Of a stretch of 64,000 nt of DNA, positions 1 through 8,344 are shown one piece after another. Origin of the DNA: an uncultured Nitrospira sp. (GTDB lineage: Bacteria; Nitrospirota; Nitrospiria; Nitrospirales; Nitrospiraceae); the NCBI GenBank assembly GCA_902500775.1, contig CABVRZ010000017.1, positions 19,938 through 83,937 of the forward strand, written 5' to 3'. Position 1 is the stretch's first letter, and each line of letters begins with the position of its first letter. The position numbers and the translations under genes were made by a program. A model generated the notes under the pieces. It searched no databases, was not told where the DNA came from, and saw only the letters and a list, made by a program, of their open reading frames with translations.

Positions 1-150
1 GGTACGGTCTGTTCAATCCTACTCCCTCATCCCTCGGTAACCGGAGACATGAGTCCGGAGGATGGCTCTGGCTGCGAAGAGGGTGCCGTCAAGAACACCG
101 TGCGAGCGGTGCGAGAGGTCGTCCTGATGGAGGATTCGTCTTATGACTGA
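1..150 (+). CDS. flrB: C-terminal end of sensor histidine kinase (FlrB/AtoS-like), partial
   Basis: Frame 1 is open from the first base to a TGA at 148-150 and encodes 49 residues. It begins with GTVCSILLP, which matches the end of a histidine-kinase ATPase domain (the usual 'GT-x-F-x-I-x-LP' ending). The remainder is a short acidic tail without a recognisable domain. The frame overlaps the start of the sigma-54 response regulator gene by 8 bases, the usual coupling of a kinase with its cognate regulator. By position it would be the kinase that phosphorylates that regulator (FlrB/FleS role). Only the tail is visible, so the family call rests on one short motif plus context. Confidence 0.6.
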   Translation, partial: GTVCSILLPHPSVTGDMSPEDGSGCEEGAVKNTVRAVREVVLMEDSSYD

Positions 151-1558
151 TCGTGAGAAGCAAACCTCGATGGCGGAAACCGGTGAGGAGCAGGAACGGA
201 TTCTGGTCGTCGATGATGATCCGTCGATGCGTATCGCCTTGATGGAAACCATCAGGCGGCTCGGCTATGCCGTGCAGGGAGCGACTGATGGGACGGAGGC
301 GTTGGAGCGAATCACGAAATTTCGGCCGTGGTTGGTCGTGACGGACTTGCGTATGCCCCGCCTTACCGGTCTTGAGCTGATCAAGGAAATGAAGGCGCGA
401 GCCCCGCAGACGGCGATTGTCCTCATGACGGCCTACGGGACAGTTGAAACCGCCGTTGAGGCCATGAAGCTGGGGGCGAGCGAGTACCTACTGAAACCAT
501 TTTCCATGGATGTGTTAGAGCGGGCCATTGCCAATCTCAAAGCAGGTCGTGAGGAAGGGATTGGACTGAGTCAGCCGATCCATCAAGTAGAGCACCGAGC
601 GCTGCTTAGCCAGGACCCGGGGATGGTGAGACTCCTGAGCACGATTGAAGGAGTGGCTTCCAGTCAGGCCACCGTCCTTATTCATGGCGAAAGTGGAACA
701 GGCAAGGAATTGCTAGCACGATTTATCCATTTGCGAAGTCCGCGGGCCCATCGACCGTTCATTGCAGTGAACTGTGCCGCGCTTCCTGATGGATTGCTGG
801 AGAGTGAACTCTTCGGCCATGAGCGAGGGGCATTTACCGGTGCCGTCATCCGGAAAGTCGGGAAGTTTGAGATGGCCCATACAGGCACCCTGCTCCTGGA
901 CGAAATCAGCGAAATGAATCTGGCGCTCCAGGCGAAACTGTTGCGCGTCTTGCAGGAACGTGAGGTGGATCGGATCGGTGGGCGTGATCCGGTTCCAGTC
1001 AACATTCGTGTGATCGCCACGACGAATCGTGTGCTCTATCGAGAGGTTGAGCAGGGCCGTTTTCGCGAAGATCTCTATTATCGATTGAACGTCTTTCCCG
1101 TGACGGTGCCACCGTTACGCGAGCGGGTCGTGGACATTCCCGTACTCGCGCGCCATTTTGTGCACCAATCAGCCATGAGAAATGGTCTGACGCCACCGGT
1201 TCTGTCGGACGGTGCTCTGGCGCATTTACAACGGCTACCCTGGAAGGGAAATGTGCGTGAGTTGGAGAACGTGATGGAACGAGCGCTGTTGTTGGCCGGC
1301 CAGGGGCCTATTTTACCCGAACATTGTCCTCCTGAGAGGAACGAGGACGTCACGATCCCGCTGGTGCGTGCATCGCCACCGACGAATGGATCGCTGTGGG
1401 AAATGGAACGGGACCTGATTTTCAAAACCTTGGCACGTGTGAAAGACAATCGGACCCATGCGGCGAAAGAGTTGGGCATCAGCATTCGCACGCTCCGTAA
1501 CAAACTACGGGAGTATCGGGATGGTGAACACTCGGCCTCCAGTTCTCCAGGCGGGTGA
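143..1558 (+). CDS. flrC: Sigma-54-dependent flagellar response regulator (FlrC/FleR-like)
   Basis: 471-residue NtrC-class activator. The receiver domain (about residues 19-130) has the acidic triplet D24-D26, phospho-acceptor D68 (VVTDLRMP), T96 and K118. The AAA+ domain (about 155-390) has Walker A GESGTGKE at 182-189, the sigma-54 contact loop GAFTGA at 229-234 and Walker B LLLDE. A Fis-type helix-turn-helix ends the protein (AAKELGISIRTLRNKL). The ATG at 143 follows GGAGGA at good spacing and overlaps the upstream kinase gene by 8 bases. It would open sigma-54 promoters, and four such sites lie ahead of flagellar operons in this window (1690, 10550, 14515, 34538). The family is certain. 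Its role as the flagellar master activator is inferred from position and these sites. Confidence 0.92.
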   Translation: MTDREKQTSMAETGEEQERILVVDDDPSMRIALMETIRRLGYAVQGATDGTEALERITKFRPWLVVTDLRMPRLTGLELIKEMKARAPQTAIVLMTAYGTVETAVEAMKLGASEYLLKPFSMDVLERAIANLKAGREEGIGLSQPIHQVEHRALLSQDPGMVRLLSTIEGVASSQATVLIHGESGTGKELLARFIHLRSPRAHRPFIAVNCAALPDGLLESELFGHERGAFTGAVIRKVGKFEMAHTGTLLLDEISEMNLALQAKLLRVLQEREVDRIGGRDPVPVNIRVIATTNRVLYREVEQGRFREDLYYRLNVFPVTVPPLRERVVDIPVLARHFVHQSAMRNGLTPPVLSDGALAHLQRLPWKGNVRELENVMERALLLAGQGPILPEHCPPERNEDVTIPLVRASPPTNGSLWEMERDLIFKTLARVKDNRTHAAKELGISIRTLRNKLREYRDGEHSASSSPGG

Positions 1559-1561
1559 CCA

Positions 1562-1587
1562 CAATTGCCGATGGGCAAAATTGTCCC
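1562..1587 (+). promoter_or_regulatory. Inverted repeat between flrC and flgB
   Basis: Just after the flrC stop lies ACAATT-GCC-GATG-GGC-AAAATTGT, an imperfect dyad. It could be a weak terminator (no T-run follows). Because it sits about 105-125 bases upstream of the flgB -24/-12 element, it could instead be an activator-binding site. Its role is open. Confidence 0.3.
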
Positions 1588-1689
1588 AGGCAAGTACTGT
1601 GCGTGACAGAGTTCTGAAGAGGTGGGAGCGCTGAACACAAGGGATGTGGCCTAGAGCAGCACTCGTGGGTGATGTCTACACGAGGAGAC

Positions 1690-1705
1690 CGGCACCCAGG
1701 TTGCA
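1690..1705 (+). promoter_or_regulatory. Sigma-54 promoter of flgB operon
   Basis: CGGCAC-CCAGG-TTGCA matches the -24/-12 consensus (TGGCAC-N5-TTGCW) at all but the first base. It ends 37 bases before the flgB ATG, followed by a good Shine-Dalgarno (AAAGGAG). The spacing matches that of the sites ahead of fliK, fliL and flgF. Confidence 0.8.
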
Positions 1706-1742
1706 AGGACGATAGTGTGTCCCGCTGAAAGGAGTAAGGAGC

Positions 1743-2153
1743 ATGACGATCTTCGATCGAACAATGCGGTTGCTGGAGCGCACGCTTGACCTTCGCAGTG
1801 GCCGGCAACGGGTCATCGCCTCGAATCTCGCGAACGAAGAAACTCCAGGGTATCGAGCATCGGAGCTGACGTTCATGGATCAATTACAGTCGGCACACAA
1901 GGGGCGTCTCCCCATTGTCTTAGCGGCGACCCAGCCTCGGCATTTTGGTCTGCGTGGGGCCGAAGGAGTGCAGGCGGTGACGGGAAAGCTCAATGAAGTG
2001 CCGGCCGGAGACATTCCGCTCGATGCCAACTCGGTCAATCTCGAATTGGAGATGGCGAAGCTGTCTGAGAACGTCATGCAGTATAACGCTGCTGCCACCA
2101 TTCTTGCGAAGAAGTTTAACGGGCTGTTGAGTGCCATACGGGAAGGACGATAA
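1743..2153 (+). CDS. flgB: Flagellar proximal rod protein FlgB
   Basis: 136 residues, normal for FlgB. It begins with the rod-type amphipathic helix. ASNLANEETPGYRA near residues 22-35 is the conserved rod/hook signature. The C-terminus keeps the heptad helix that packs in the rod core (NLELEMAKLSENVMQYNAA). It is exported by the flagellar type III system and forms the proximal rod on the MS ring. The ATG follows AAAGGAG. It is the first gene of a nine-gene operon (flgB to the motE-like gene), with a sigma-54 site directly upstream. Confidence 0.95.
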   Translation: MTIFDRTMRLLERTLDLRSGRQRVIASNLANEETPGYRASELTFMDQLQSAHKGRLPIVLAATQPRHFGLRGAEGVQAVTGKLNEVPAGDIPLDANSVNLELEMAKLSENVMQYNAAATILAKKFNGLLSAIREGR

Positions 2154-2221
2154 CGAATTGCTGCGTCTTCCCCAGCGGGAAGACGGTTGACGAATCACTC
2201 TTGATACCGAGGAGGTTCACG

Positions 2222-2671
2222 ATGGAAATGTCCGACAGTCTGGCTGTTTCAGTGTCCGGGTTAGATGCCCAACGGCGACGACTCAACGTCATTGCCAGCA
2301 ATCTGGCTAACGCGCAGTCAACTAAAACTCCATCAGGCGGTCCGTATAAGCGGCGGGACGTTGTGTTCCGATCGACGGCTGTGCCTAGTGCATTTCAGCG
2401 ATCGTTTCGGCAGGTTGCCGTGGGTCCATCGGCCCATGCTCTTGAAGGGGTCTCTGTCTCACGGGTCCAAGAGGATCCCAAGCCTGGGCAATTGATCTAT
2501 GATCCACATCATCCGGATGCTGATCCGAAAGGATTTGTCCGGCTCCCCAATGTCAACGTGATGGAAGAAATGGTGAATATGATCGGAGCGTCGCGTGCGT
2601 ATGAGGCGAATGTGCAGGCGATCAATGCGACACGCGCGATGTGGAACAAGGCGCTGGAAATCGGGAGGTAA
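2222..2671 (+). CDS. flgC: Flagellar proximal rod protein FlgC
   Basis: 149 residues from the ATG at 2222, which follows GAGGAGG at 2209-2215. A TTG seven codons upstream overlaps that ribosome-binding site and is unlikely to be used. The N-terminal motif is LNVIASNLANAQSTKTP. The C-terminal signature NVNVMEEMVNMIGASRAYEANV is split here by ordinary rod-family conservation. FlgC polymerises with FlgB and FlgF in the proximal rod after export. The stop overlaps the fliE start region, consistent with translational coupling. Confidence 0.95.
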   Translation: MEMSDSLAVSVSGLDAQRRRLNVIASNLANAQSTKTPSGGPYKRRDVVFRSTAVPSAFQRSFRQVAVGPSAHALEGVSVSRVQEDPKPGQLIYDPHHPDADPKGFVRLPNVNVMEEMVNMIGASRAYEANVQAINATRAMWNKALEIGR

Positions 2672-2673
2672 TG

Positions 2674-2985
2674 ATGGGACAGATTACTGGTGTGGCATCC
2701 GGCATCGCTCCTATTGTCGATGTGGCATCGATGGGATCCACGGGAACGACTGGGAAAACAGGCGGCCCAGGATTCGTCGATTCGCTCAAGTCGGCGATCG
2801 GCAATGTCAACGATGCGCAAAAGGAAGCAGGTCGAGCAGTCGACGCGCTCATGACCGGCGATACGCAAGATATTCATCGGACCATGGTTGCGTTGCAGCA
2901 AGCTGACGTGTCGTTCCAATTGATGATGCAGGTCAGAAATAAGCTCGTGACGGCCTACGAGGAAATTCAGCGGATGCAGATCTGA
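2674..2985 (+). CDS. fliE: Flagellar hook-basal body complex protein FliE
   Basis: About 103 residues. It joins the MS ring to the rod and is one of the first export substrates. The C-terminal half (DIHRTMVALQQADVSFQLMM, then VRNKLVTAYEEIQRMQI) is the FliE signature ending typical of the family. Two in-frame ATGs at 2671 and 2674 are possible. GGGAGG at 2663-2668 gives better spacing to 2674. The gene overlaps or abuts the flgC stop (2669-2671). The N-terminal 40 residues are glycine/serine/threonine rich, as usual for FliE. Confidence 0.93.
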   Translation: MGQITGVASGIAPIVDVASMGSTGTTGKTGGPGFVDSLKSAIGNVNDAQKEAGRAVDALMTGDTQDIHRTMVALQQADVSFQLMMQVRNKLVTAYEEIQRMQI

Positions 2986-3017
2986 TCAGTAGGTCGGTTG
3001 GCGATTAAGGGGTGGGC

Positions 3018-4583
3018 ATGTTCTCCAAGTTCTCCATTAATCAACGGATGATCATCCTCGTCGCGTTGGCGGGATCCATTGCCGGTCTGATCGCCATCGC
3101 ATTGTGGACGCAACAGCCTGATATGCAGGTGCTGTTCACCCATCTTGGTAGCGAAGACGCCGCGGCCATTGTCGACAAGCTCAAAGAGACCAAAGTGCCG
3201 TATGAGACGACCGGTGGCGGATCCACCGTGCTGGTGCCCAGCGACCAGGTTCACGACCTGAGACTGCAGCTCGCGACCCAAGGGCTTCCGCATGGCGGTG
3301 GAGTTGGATTCGAGATTTTCGACAAGACTTCGATCGGGATGTCCGAATTTGTTCAGAAGTTGAATTATCGACGGGCGTTGCAGGGGGAATTGGCGCGAAC
3401 CATCGCCCAGATGCCGGAAGTGGAACGAGCACGCGTCCATCTGGCGATGCCGGAGCGACGGTTATTCGCGAGTGAGCAGGAGAAAGCGAGAGCGTCCGTG
3501 ATCGTCACGCTTCGCGGTGGACAGCAACTCTCGCCGGCACAGGTGCAGGGCGTCATCCATCTCGTCTCGAGCAGTGTGGAGGGGCTTCAATCTCGGGATG
3601 TGACTGTGGTGGATGGACACGGACGTCTCTTATCGGCGACGGTGACGGAGGAGACGGCCGGGCTGACCAATACGCAGCTCGATTATCAACGAAGCATTGA
3701 AAAGGATATTGAAACGCGGATCCAAACGATGTTGGAACGGATCGTTGGACCCAATAAGGCGGTTGTTCGCGTGTCGAGCGTCGTGGATTTCAGAAAAGTC
3801 GAGACGACGGAAGAGCGGTATGATCCGAACAGCCAGGTCGTGAGAAGCGAACAGCGCGGCCAAGAAAAGTCCAATGGCAGCAACGGGGTCGGTGGCGGTG
3901 TGCCTGGCGTTCAGTCGAACGTGCCGCCAGGAACGGATGCTGAGCCGACACAAACCAGTTCGAACAGCAGTCAAACGAAAAATGAAACGGTCAACTATGA
4001 GATCAGCCGCACCGTGTCGAAAATAGTGGAGCCGGTTGGTGCCATCAAGCAGCTGTCTGTTGCGGTGTTGGTCGACGGGGTGTATGAAGCGGCAAAGACC
4101 GGCGAAGGCCAGACGGCGGACGCGCCTGCTGCGGTACGAAAGTATACTCCGCGATCGGAAGAGGATCTCAAGCGTATCGAAGACATCGTGAAGAAGGCGA
4201 TGGGGTTTTCGGCCGAACGACAAGATCAGGTGCAAGTTGTGAACGTTCAATTCGGGACCGAGCCGGATGAACCGCAGGCTGGGACGGCCGAAGTTGCGTC
4301 GGAAGGGTTGAAACCCTGGATGCCCTATCTTCGATACGGGGTGGGGATTCTTCTCTTTGCCGTGATTCTCTTATTTGTCGTGCGGCCCTTGCTGGCCATG
4401 TTGGGGACCAACATAGAACAGACCCAGGCAGAGGCGTCCGTGGCTGAGCTTCCTGGTGGAACCGCAGTGGGTGGAGCGACTTTGGCGAATACACCGGATC
4501 GAGCGCAGATCATTGATATGGCTAAAAAGAACCCAGATGCGACGGCCGTGGTGGTCAAAGAATGGTTGAAAAGTCCAAGCTAG
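3018..4583 (+). CDS. fliF: Flagellar MS-ring protein FliF
   Basis: 521 residues from the ATG at 3018, preceded by TAAGGGG. A GTG two codons upstream would be too close to that site. A transmembrane helix lies near residues 12-32 and a second near 436-458 (YGVGILLFAVILLFVV). Between them are the ring-building motifs and a Ser/Asn-rich linker. The cytoplasmic end finishes with NPDATAVVVKEWLK, the FliG-binding tail. FliF forms the MS ring in the inner membrane and houses the export gate. The length matches the family and the gene sits between fliE and fliG as in most flagellated bacteria. Confidence 0.96.
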   Translation: MFSKFSINQRMIILVALAGSIAGLIAIALWTQQPDMQVLFTHLGSEDAAAIVDKLKETKVPYETTGGGSTVLVPSDQVHDLRLQLATQGLPHGGGVGFEIFDKTSIGMSEFVQKLNYRRALQGELARTIAQMPEVERARVHLAMPERRLFASEQEKARASVIVTLRGGQQLSPAQVQGVIHLVSSSVEGLQSRDVTVVDGHGRLLSATVTEETAGLTNTQLDYQRSIEKDIETRIQTMLERIVGPNKAVVRVSSVVDFRKVETTEERYDPNSQVVRSEQRGQEKSNGSNGVGGGVPGVQSNVPPGTDAEPTQTSSNSSQTKNETVNYEISRTVSKIVEPVGAIKQLSVAVLVDGVYEAAKTGEGQTADAPAAVRKYTPRSEEDLKRIEDIVKKAMGFSAERQDQVQVVNVQFGTEPDEPQAGTAEVASEGLKPWMPYLRYGVGILLFAVILLFVVRPLLAMLGTNIEQTQAEASVAELPGGTAVGGATLANTPDRAQIIDMAKKNPDATAVVVKEWLKSPS

Positions 4584-4592
4584 AGTCTGGCG

Positions 4593-5585
4593 ATGGCAAA
4601 TACTCTGACCGGTGAACAAAAAGCGGCGATTTTGCTTCGTGCGATCGGAGAAGAGGCGGCTGCCCAAGTCATGAAGCAGCTGGATCCGAAGGAGATCAAG
4701 AAGCTGGGAAGCTTCATGAACGGGACGGCACAGATTTCCCGAGAGGATGAAGAAGTGGTCATTTCAGATTTCCAGGCGGCCAGCGCCACCGGAGGCATTC
4801 AATTCCAAGGACGAGAATTCATTAAAACGGTGCTGACAAAGGCCCTGGGGGCAGACAAAGCGGCACGGATCATTGAGTCCATGACGCAGAAAAACTATCC
4901 TGGGATTGATGCATTGAAGTGGGTTGACGTGAAAACTCTCACGCAAATGTTGAAGATAGAACATGCTCAAACAGTGGCCGTTATCCTTGCACACCTGGAG
5001 AGCGACCAGGCCGGCCAAGTCTTGGCTTCGCTTCCGGAGGAGATGCGAGGGGATGTGGCGCTTCGACTTGCAACCATGGAAGAGGTACAGCCGGATGTAT
5101 TGGAGGAACTGAGCGATACGCTACAAGAAACGTTGCTGGCGGGCAAAGGGGTCGGGGCGCACAGTGTGGGAGGCGCCGAGGTGATTGCCAATATCCTGAT
5201 GCGAATGGATAAAACCAATGAAGGCGGCATCATGGCGCGCATTACGGAGAAAAGCCAAACGCTTGCCGATAACATCCGGGCACTGATGTTCGTATTCGAC
5301 GATATGGTGAAGGTGGATGATCGTGGAATCCAGGAATTAATGAAGGAAATCAGCAAGGAAGATTTGCCTGTGGCGCTGCGGGGCGCAAATCCGGAGGTGA
5401 AGGACAAATTCTTTAAGAATATGTCGAGTCGTGCTGCGGAAATGTTGAAAGATGATATGGAAGCCAGGGGACCGGTTAAAGTATCAGATGTCGAAAAATC
5501 ACAACAAAACATTCTTAAAGTGTGCCGAAAGCTGGAGGACGAAGGCCGTATTGTCATCGCCGGTGTCGGAGAGGAGATGCTCTAG
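4593..5585 (+). CDS. fliG: Flagellar motor switch protein FliG
   Basis: 330 residues, full length. The N-terminal domain binds FliF, the middle domain binds FliM (motif EHAQTVAVILAHLESDQAGQ near residues 124-143), and the C-terminal domain carries the charged torque helix (VDDRGIQELMKEISKEDLPVAL begins near residue 240, followed by the conserved LRGANPEVKDKFFKNMS-type segment). It forms the rotor ring that contacts the stator. The TAG stop overlaps the GTG proposed as the start of the next gene. Confidence 0.96.
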   Translation: MANTLTGEQKAAILLRAIGEEAAAQVMKQLDPKEIKKLGSFMNGTAQISREDEEVVISDFQAASATGGIQFQGREFIKTVLTKALGADKAARIIESMTQKNYPGIDALKWVDVKTLTQMLKIEHAQTVAVILAHLESDQAGQVLASLPEEMRGDVALRLATMEEVQPDVLEELSDTLQETLLAGKGVGAHSVGGAEVIANILMRMDKTNEGGIMARITEKSQTLADNIRALMFVFDDMVKVDDRGIQELMKEISKEDLPVALRGANPEVKDKFFKNMSSRAAEMLKDDMEARGPVKVSDVEKSQQNILKVCRKLEDEGRIVIAGVGEEML

Positions 5586-6610
5586 TGGCAGCTGCGGCCA
5601 TGCCGTCGATGCCTTTTCAGGGGCAGAGGCTCTCCAGAGTCCAGGGGACGGTCCTTGTCGTTGATGATGAGGACAGCATTCGGAATCTCTTCCTCGAACT
5701 CTTCAAGTCTGAGCGTATCAATGTCCGCGTTGCCGGTTCCGGACAGGAGGCGGTGGCGATGGTCAAGCAGATGGCGCCGACTCTGGTGATTGTTGATGTG
5801 TCGCTGCCGGATGGAGATGGCATTGCCGTCCTGGAAGAGGTACAGAAACTTGACAATCGGATCATCGGCGCGGTCATGACCGGTGCGGCCACCATCGAGC
5901 TTGCCGTGAAAGCGATGAAAGCCGGGGCTGTCGAGTTCTTATTGAAGCCGTTTCAGACTGAGGTAGTCATTGCCACAGTCCGGCGTTTGTTGGCGCTTCA
6001 CCAGGCACGAGGGGAGAATTCAGTGGTGAAGCATGCGGCCGTCCGGTCTGGGGCGATCCGGCTACAGAATGCACCCTTTCATACCTTTGACCAGAGTGGC
6101 ACGTTTCGGGAGGCCGATGGGCCAGGGGAATACGAACGCGGGTTGGCGGAAGGGCGACGGCTCGTAGAGGATGAACGTCGACAGACCTTGGCCGTGCTGA
6201 CCAACGCCGCGAGACAGTTTGATATCGCACGAGGAACGGTGCGGCAGACAATGGAAGCGGACGTCATCGAGTTGGCGTTTCAAGTGGCTTCCAAGATTCT
6301 TCATGAGTCGGCTGAATCGTGCCGGGAGCAGATCATCGTTCAGGCCAAGGCTGGGATCAATGCGTTGCGCGATGCCGAGAGCGTGGTGATACAGGCACAT
6401 CCCTTGGATGCCGGCGTCTTGGAAGCGGCCAAGGATGAACTCGCCGGACAACGAGATATCTCTTTCGCAATCAAGGTCGAAGCAGTCCCATCACTCCCAC
6501 GAGGGAGTTGTCTTTTGCAGACCAGTACGCGATTGGTCGATGCCTCCCTTGAGACGCAGTTGGCTCGTTTGAGCCACGCAGCGCAGGATGGAGTGCCTCA
6601 TGAGTCTTAG
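5585..6610 (+). CDS. fliH: FliH-type export ATPase regulator with N-terminal receiver domain
   Basis: 341 residues if read from the GTG at 5585, which overlaps the fliG stop; an ATG at 5600 is an alternative. Residues about 20-145 form a complete response-regulator receiver: acidic pair D27/D28, phospho-acceptor D71 (VIVDVSLPDGDG), T99 (VMTGAAT) and K121 (LLKPF). Residues about 175-335 resemble FliH: a charged helical stretch with a GLAEGRR motif, then DVIELAFQVASKILHES and the two-strand C-terminal domain. FliH holds the FliI ATPase inactive and docks it at FliN and FlhA. Position between fliG and fliI supports the FliH call. The fused receiver is not part of textbook FliH and could gate export by phosphorylation; that is inference. 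Confidence 0.82.
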   Translation: MAAAAMPSMPFQGQRLSRVQGTVLVVDDEDSIRNLFLELFKSERINVRVAGSGQEAVAMVKQMAPTLVIVDVSLPDGDGIAVLEEVQKLDNRIIGAVMTGAATIELAVKAMKAGAVEFLLKPFQTEVVIATVRRLLALHQARGENSVVKHAAVRSGAIRLQNAPFHTFDQSGTFREADGPGEYERGLAEGRRLVEDERRQTLAVLTNAARQFDIARGTVRQTMEADVIELAFQVASKILHESAESCREQIIVQAKAGINALRDAESVVIQAHPLDAGVLEAAKDELAGQRDISFAIKVEAVPSLPRGSCLLQTSTRLVDASLETQLARLSHAAQDGVPHES

Positions 6611-7907
6611 TCATCTCCTTGAGCACATCGAACCCATCGAGATATCCGGACGGGTAGCCCAGGCTGTGGGGATGGTGGTGGAAGGATATGGTCCGATGAC
6701 GACCATCGGCGAGCTCTGCCGCATTACGCGGGCGGTGGGTGAAGCTCCGATTACGGCGGAGGTGGTCGGATTTCGTGGAGACCGTGTGTTGTTGATGCCG
6801 CTTGGGGACATGCGGGGGATCGGACCTGCCAGCCGCATCACCATGACCGGTCAGGTGGCGAGTCTCGCGGTTGGGCCTGGTTTATTGGGCCGGATTCTGG
6901 ATGGATGCGGGGATCCCATTGACGGAAAGGGAGCGCTGAAGACAAGTCATTCGTATCCGCTGCATGCGGCTGCACCGAATCCGCTCCAGCGGGCTCGCAT
7001 CCAGGATCCCCTTGATCTCGGTGTTCGTGCGATCAACGGATTCTTAACCTGTGGTCGTGGACAAAAGATGGGGATTTTTTCAGGGTCCGGGGTCGGAAAG
7101 AGCGTCCTGTTAGGGATGATTAGCCGCTATACAAAGGCAGATGTCAACGTCATTGCCCTCATCGGAGAACGAGGACGAGAAGTCAACGAGTTTCTTGAGC
7201 GTGACCTGGGGGCCGATGCACTTGCGCGAACCATCGTGGTCGTCGCAACGTCTGACCAAGCCCCTTTAATCCGTCTGCGAGCGGCATTGGTGGCCACGAC
7301 GATTGCCGAATACTTCCGTGATGCAGGACAGCATGTCCTCTTGTTGATGGATTCAGTCACGCGACTCGCCTATAGCCAGAGAGAGGTCGGACTGGCCATC
7401 GGCGAGCCGCCGACAACAAAAGGCTATACGCCATCGGTGTTTGCGCTTCTGCCAAAGCTCTTGGAACGCGTGGGAACGGGGCCTGGACCAGGAACCATTA
7501 CCGGTCTCTATACCGTGTTGGTGGATGGCGATGATCTGAATGATCCCATCGCCGATACCGTCCGATCGATTCTAGATGGCCATATTGTGTTGTCACGTAC
7601 ATTGGCCGCGCGCAATCACTTCCCGGCTATTGACCTGCTCCAGAGCACGAGCCGTGTCATGCGAGATATCGTGGGGAAGACGCATCATGATGCCGCAAGG
7701 CGGGTGCTTGAATTGATGGCCCGATATCAACAGTCCGAGGATCTCGTGCTATTAGGCGCGTATAAGGCTGGGATGAATGCGGTACTCGACAAGGCCGTTC
7801 AAGCCCAGGATTCGATCAACGGATATCTCCGACAAGCGATCGACCAGCCTGCAAGCGTGGCGTCCTCGGTGCAGGAACTTGAGGCGTTAGCGAGGCAAGC
7901 GGCATGA
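6600..7907 (+). CDS. fliI: Flagellum-specific ATP synthase / export ATPase FliI
   Basis: 435 residues from the ATG at 6600, which follows GGATGGAG and overlaps fliH by 11 bases. An ATG four codons upstream (6588) is possible. It is an F1-beta-like ATPase with Walker A GSGVGKSVLLG near residue 162, catalytic-loop GERGREVNEF, Walker B VLLLMDSVTRLA, and the FliI-type C-terminal helices. It energises unfolding and delivery of export substrates together with FliH and FliJ. The TGA overlaps the fliJ ATG (ATGA), so the two are translationally coupled. Confidence 0.96.
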   Translation: MSLSHLLEHIEPIEISGRVAQAVGMVVEGYGPMTTIGELCRITRAVGEAPITAEVVGFRGDRVLLMPLGDMRGIGPASRITMTGQVASLAVGPGLLGRILDGCGDPIDGKGALKTSHSYPLHAAAPNPLQRARIQDPLDLGVRAINGFLTCGRGQKMGIFSGSGVGKSVLLGMISRYTKADVNVIALIGERGREVNEFLERDLGADALARTIVVVATSDQAPLIRLRAALVATTIAEYFRDAGQHVLLLMDSVTRLAYSQREVGLAIGEPPTTKGYTPSVFALLPKLLERVGTGPGPGTITGLYTVLVDGDDLNDPIADTVRSILDGHIVLSRTLAARNHFPAIDLLQSTSRVMRDIVGKTHHDAARRVLELMARYQQSEDLVLLGAYKAGMNAVLDKAVQAQDSINGYLRQAIDQPASVASSVQELEALARQAA

Positions 7908-8344
7908 GTCTTGATTCGATACGAAAGGTTCATGCACAGACTGTCGACTCACTGATGATGGAATTATCACATATCGTACAAGCGCTTACTCACAGTGAAG
8001 AGCAGTATCGCACCATGGAGGTTCAACTTCAGGCGGATACTGAGGCCTATGCTCAACAGGCCAGGCAGGGCCTGACGATTGAAGATTTGTTGCAATGGGA
8101 GGCGAGAATGGATGCCCAGCGGTCTGCGCTGCAGCACGTCCGTGCCGGAATTGATCATGCGACCGGTCTGTGGCAGCAGACTCAGGAACGACTTGTTGAA
8201 GCCAGGCGAGAGTGCAAGCTTCTTGAGCGAGTAGCTGAGCGGCGCCAGAGCGCGGTGCGTGCGGCACATGCTCGCCGGGAACAGTGGGCAACAGATGAGG
8301 CTGCCAGCCGTCAGGTCTCTGTGCGAAGCCGTGGTGACTCATGA
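7904..8344 (+). CDS. fliJ: Flagellar export chaperone/stalk protein FliJ
   Basis: 146 residues, nearly all predicted coiled coil, rich in Glu, Gln and Arg, as expected for FliJ. FliJ is the gamma-subunit-like stalk inserted in the FliI ring and links it to FlhA. Sequence conservation is low in this family, so the call rests on size, helical content and position directly after fliI with an ATGA overlap. The stop likewise overlaps the next start (ATGA at 8341). Confidence 0.85.
   Translation: MSLDSIRKVHAQTVDSLMMELSHIVQALTHSEEQYRTMEVQLQADTEAYAQQARQGLTIEDLLQWEARMDAQRSALQHVRAGIDHATGLWQQTQERLVEARRECKLLERVAERRQSAVRAAHARREQWATDEAASRQVSVRSRGDS

Noticed and set aside
1567..1574. GCCGATGG as a FliA -10 upstream of flgB
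   Set aside because: No TCAA/TAAA at the right distance and only 6 of 8 matches; the sigma-54 site at 1690 is better.
3630..4250. 206-codon minus-strand frame inside fliF
   Set aside because: Shadow of fliF with no ribosome site or recognisable domain.
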